Below are positions 7,183 to 8,929 of a stretch of 8,929 nucleotides of DNA, in pieces; positions within the stretch are counted from its first letter, which is position 1, and each line of letters opens with the position of its first letter. Source of the stretch: Rhodoluna sp. (GTDB taxonomy: Bacteria > Actinomycetota > Actinomycetes > Actinomycetales > Microbacteriaceae). Below the pieces are notes generated by a model. The model made no database searches. It saw only the letters and a list, made by a program, of their open reading frames with translations, and had not been told where the DNA came from. The translations under genes and the position numbers were made by a program. The stretch covers positions 1-8,929 of the forward strand of contig JALQVK010000070.1 of assembly GCA_023260375.1 (NCBI GenBank), given 5' to 3'.

Positions 7183-7632
7183 ATGGTTGAACTAAAGCCG
7201 ATGAGCGAAGAGCGATTCACCCTCTGGAGTAAACGAATCTGGCAACTCTATGGGCAGGAACTAATCGACTCCGGAATTAGCCCAGCCAAAGCTAAACAGC
7301 AATGCGACGAGGGCCGTGAAGCCAGCATGCCTAATGGCGTGCTCCAGCCCGGTAACGAAGTCTTCGAAACTTTTCACAACGACGAATCGGTAGGAATCGT
7401 CTGGCTATGGATCGATGGAACCGAGTGGTTCATCTATGACATAGACATCGATGAAGAGCATCGAGGTAAAGGTCTAGGACGCGCGACCATGCGAGCCATC
7501 GAAGCCTATGTGAAACAACAGGGCGGAACAGCCATCGGCCTATCGGTCTTCGGGTTCAACGAAATCGCTAAGAAGCTCTACGAATCAGAAGGCTATGAAA
7601 CTAAGCGCATTCAAATGAAGAAGCAGCTCTAG
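7183..7632 (+). CDS. GNAT-family N-acetyltransferase
   Basis: The product is 149 residues, a normal length for a single GNAT domain, complete and cytoplasmic (no signal or membrane segment). Motif A, which binds the acetyl-CoA pyrophosphate, is clear: IDIDEEHRGKGLGRATM, with the Q/R-x-x-G-x-G signature as R94-G-K-G97-L-G99. Motif B follows as FGFNEIAKKLYESEGYE (N126, A129, Y133). The central strand VGIVWLWID (70-78) and the beta strand IYDIDI (84-89) fit the fold. The N-terminal 60 residues, which normally form the acceptor-binding part, carry no motif I recognise, so the substrate (protein, antibiotic, polyamine or other small amine) cannot be named. The gene is divergent from the LamG protein gene and convergent with the small membrane protein; the two stops overlap in CTAG at 7629-7632. 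Confidence 0.92.
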   Translation: MVELKPMSEERFTLWSKRIWQLYGQELIDSGISPAKAKQQCDEGREASMPNGVLQPGNEVFETFHNDESVGIVWLWIDGTEWFIYDIDIDEEHRGKGLGRATMRAIEAYVKQQGGTAIGLSVFGFNEIAKKLYESEGYETKRIQMKKQL

Positions 7633-7853
7633 CGTTTGATTCGATTCCTAATAGTTCCAACCACTAACGTGATTACCCCGAACGAGAAGAACCCAACGAA
7701 GCCCCAAATGTGCTCATTTGCCAGCTGAGTGCAAGCTTCCAAAGTTTGAATGCCACTTCCGGCGCAAACAGCAGGATCAATGTAGCTGATCAAAATAGCG
7801 ACGCTAACCGCCAATGAAATCGTGGCAAACATGGCCAAAGTATTGTTTTTCAC
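7629..7853 (-). CDS. Small two-helix membrane protein with paired cysteines, unknown function
   Basis: This encodes 74 residues from a GTG start. Two hydrophobic helices are visible, about 7-24 and 49-67, separated by a loop of about 25 residues with C30 and C41. The C-terminus RNRIKR is strongly basic, so the positive-inside rule puts both ends in the cytoplasm and the Cys-containing loop outside, where the two cysteines could form a disulfide. There is no Shine-Dalgarno before the GTG. An ATG at residue 8 is an alternative start but would trim the first helix. It follows the carbohydrate-binding-like gene on the same strand with a gap of about 50 bp, so they may be co-transcribed. No family was recognised. 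A clear membrane topology and clean boundaries argue for a real gene, but it is short. Confidence 0.6.
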   Translation of the reverse strand: MKNNTLAMFATISLAVSVAILISYIDPAVCAGSGIQTLEACTQLANEHIWGFVGFFSFGVITLVVGTIRNRIKR

Positions 7854-7863
7854 GAACTAATAA

Positions 7864-7898
7864 ATCAGTTTCTGTAAAAAGTAATTCCCAAAACTGAT
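7864..7898 (-). terminator. Inverted repeat between two minus-strand genes; weak terminator or leader hairpin
   Basis: Arms ATCAGTTT (7864-7871) and AAACTGAT (7891-7898) are exact 8-bp complements around a 19-nt loop. The repeat starts just 7 nt after the stop of the carbohydrate-binding-like gene and ends 10 nt before the GTG of the small membrane protein. On the minus strand it is followed by TTATTAGTT, only a weak T-run. The stem is AT-rich with a long loop, so it may be a poor terminator or a control site for the downstream gene. Confidence 0.35.
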
Positions 7899-7904
7899 GC
7901 CGGC

Positions 7905-8777
7905 TTATCCAACCTTGCCGGTGGTCTTGGTTAGAACCAATGCCGAACCAACCGAGTTGGTAGCAGTCATAAGAAGTCGAATGTATTTACCCTTATCCGA
8001 CTTGGTCAGCTTGTAACGGTTTAGATGCTGCCCTGCGATGGTTGAACATTTGTTGGCCTTTACCGGAATACCCAAAGCCACTGCCTTCGCAATCACCGTG
8101 CAGCGATACCAGGTGTAGGTGAAAGCAAGTTCGCCAGAGCCTAACCAAGAGCCAGAAACAGTTGTCAAGGTATTTCCAACTTTGAAGGTTCGATTCGCGA
8201 TTGTTGGGGCAAGCGTGTTTGAAGGAATCACCGCTGGAAGTTCCGACGTGGTTGCGCCATTTACGGCGACCTCGTCGAAATAGTAAACCGCAGGTGGCGT
8301 GCTAGTTGGAACCTGGAAATCAGGGAAGATCACGAGCTTCGTATAAACCTTGCTTCCCGACCAAGTGCCGGCAGTTGAAAAATCGAATCGGAATCGGTTG
8401 GCACCAAGATTCGCGTTCTGTGTCATCTGGGTGTCCATGGTGTCGCCGATAAACAACTGAACTGCCACCGGACTATTAGCCTTCTGTGAGAAGTACTTGA
8501 AAGTAAGCACCGAGTTTTGAGCGTTGGTAATTCGCAGCGAACCGTCGGTGTCCACAAGCGCGTTGTACCCGGTCCACTGAGCACCCGACTTGGTTAGCGC
8601 CAAAACCTTATTGTCAGCTGAACCCAACCCGACAGTGTCCGTGACAATATCCGCAGATCCTCCACCAAAAATCCCAACCGGATGGTTCGGTCCAGCCTCT
8701 GCAGCCCCGAGAGCCCCGAGAGTGTCTCCGGTTTCGTAATTCAAAACCGTTGAAGTAGCAACAGCGTTATTGACCAC
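7905..8777 (-). CDS. C-terminal part of a secreted protein: carbohydrate-binding-like beta-sandwich plus Ig-like domain (5' end lost)
   Basis: About 290 residues can be trusted; the true N-terminus is missing. Residues about 12-175 resemble the galactose-binding-like/CBM-type modules attached to secreted polysaccharide-degrading enzymes: LNYETGDTLGALG, FGGGSADIV, DNKVLALTKSGAQWTGYNAL, NRFRFDFSTAGTWSGSKVY, KLVIFPDF and YYFDEVAVNG in the expected order. Residues about 183-287 match an Ig-like unit frequent in actinobacterial secreted proteins: a PSNTLAPTI opening, KVGNTLTT, TYTWYRC (W223, C226), C244, then YKLTKSDKGKYIRLLMTATNSVG. C226 and C244 may pair. There is no C-terminal anchor, so the parent protein is probably released or held by an upstream module. 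The GTG at 8777 is only the first possible start in the frame: there is no signal peptide or RBS, and beyond it the frame becomes Gly/Arg-rich low complexity up to a stop at 8919-8921. I read this as a gene broken or joined near 8777-8785. Confidence 0.75.
   Translation of the reverse strand: MVNNAVATSTVLNYETGDTLGALGAAEAGPNHPVGIFGGGSADIVTDTVGLGSADNKVLALTKSGAQWTGYNALVDTDGSLRITNAQNSVLTFKYFSQKANSPVAVQLFIGDTMDTQMTQNANLGANRFRFDFSTAGTWSGSKVYTKLVIFPDFQVPTSTPPAVYYFDEVAVNGATTSELPAVIPSNTLAPTIANRTFKVGNTLTTVSGSWLGSGELAFTYTWYRCTVIAKAVALGIPVKANKCSTIAGQHLNRYKLTKSDKGKYIRLLMTATNSVGSALVLTKTTGKVG
8703..8720. repeat. Tandem duplication of a 9-bp unit (AGCCCCGAG x2)
   Basis: Two exact adjacent copies, plus AG of a third, encode Leu-Gly-Ala twice on the minus strand, in the loop after the first strand of the carbohydrate-binding-like domain (residues 20-25 from 8777). 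The unit is in frame, so it only changes loop length. Confidence 0.6.
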
Positions 8778-8780
8778 AAC

Positions 8781-8929
8781 ACCGCCGCCGCCACGCCCGC
8801 CAGCGTCATGGCGTTCTTTTTCGTCTTCACCGCCGACGCCTTGGCTCCCGAGGTCCTCTTGTCGCGGCTCTCGTCGCCCGAGGGAGCAGCGCCGGCCTCG
8901 GCCGCAGCCCCGGGGTCTTCAAAGACCTC
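8781..8929. other. GC-rich segment of foreign or chimeric appearance at the right edge
   Basis: By hand count, 43 of 149 bases here are A or T (about 71% GC), against about 53% GC in the preceding 140 bases. The minus frame starting at 8929 is open to a TGA at 8741-8743. It reads as an Ala/Gly/acidic stretch, then KTKKNAMTLAGVAAAVL, like a cytoplasmic tail followed by a membrane or signal segment; its third codon positions are mostly G or C. The plus frame from ATG 8808 (MAFFFVFTADALAPEVLL) is also open to the edge, so coding strand is ambiguous. Neither frame continues meaningfully into the sequence left of about 8780. No identity is claimed. Confidence 0.5.

Noticed and set aside
7014..7220. 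68-codon minus frame across the LamG/GNAT divergent spacer
   Set aside because: It overlaps the starts of two real genes and the candidate promoter and has no recognisable features.
8914..8927. GGTCTT-CA-AAGACC inverted repeat at the right edge
   Set aside because: The 2-nt loop is too tight for a stable RNA hairpin, and it lies in the suspect GC-rich segment, so no function is claimed.

Overview
The window looks like a piece of an actinobacterial genome, most plausibly a small-genome Microbacteriaceae of the freshwater Luna type (Rhodoluna/Aquiluna-like). The pointers are inferential: base composition near 50% GC, frequent GTG starts, Sec-secreted multi-domain surface proteins, a sortase-type C-terminal tail, and an actinobacterial style of Ig-like repeat. 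No rRNA, tRNA, CRISPR array, transposase or phage gene was seen.

Layout. (1) 1-4886, minus strand: one very large open frame, cut by the left window edge, encoding the first 1628 residues of a secreted protein built from Ig-like modules (cadherin-like, a run of IPT/TIG domains, YDG, a Cys-containing Ig-like unit, MBG, then another IPT/TIG). (2) 4887-4985: a short divergent control region. (3) 4986-6170, plus: a complete cytochrome P450. (4) 6154-7038, minus: a LamG/concanavalin-A-like surface protein ending in an LGNTG + hydrophobic + basic tail. It overlaps the P450 gene end to end by 17 bp. (5) 7039-7182: a divergent control region with a 23-bp imperfect palindrome. (6) 7183-7632, plus: a GNAT N-acetyltransferase. 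(7) 7629-7853, minus: a 74-residue two-helix membrane protein whose stop codon shares the palindrome CTAG with the GNAT stop. (8) 7905-about 8777, minus: the C-terminal part of a secreted protein with a carbohydrate-binding-like beta-sandwich and an Ig-like domain. (9) about 8781-8929: a segment of about 71% GC that does not match the rest in composition or reading frame and is probably a chimeric or rearranged end.

How they fit together: three of the six genes encode secreted, probably glycan-binding or adhesive proteins, all on the minus strand. The P450 and the acetyltransferase are single plus-strand genes placed between them. The two groups form alternating divergent and convergent pairs with very tight, overlapping 3' ends. 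Nothing ties the P450 or the GNAT functionally to the surface proteins, and no ferredoxin or reductase partner for the P450 is present. I did not find a clearly new biological system. The best leads are the giant modular protein, the non-canonical sorting motif, the P450 active-site substitution, the two candidate operators, and the suspicious right-hand end.
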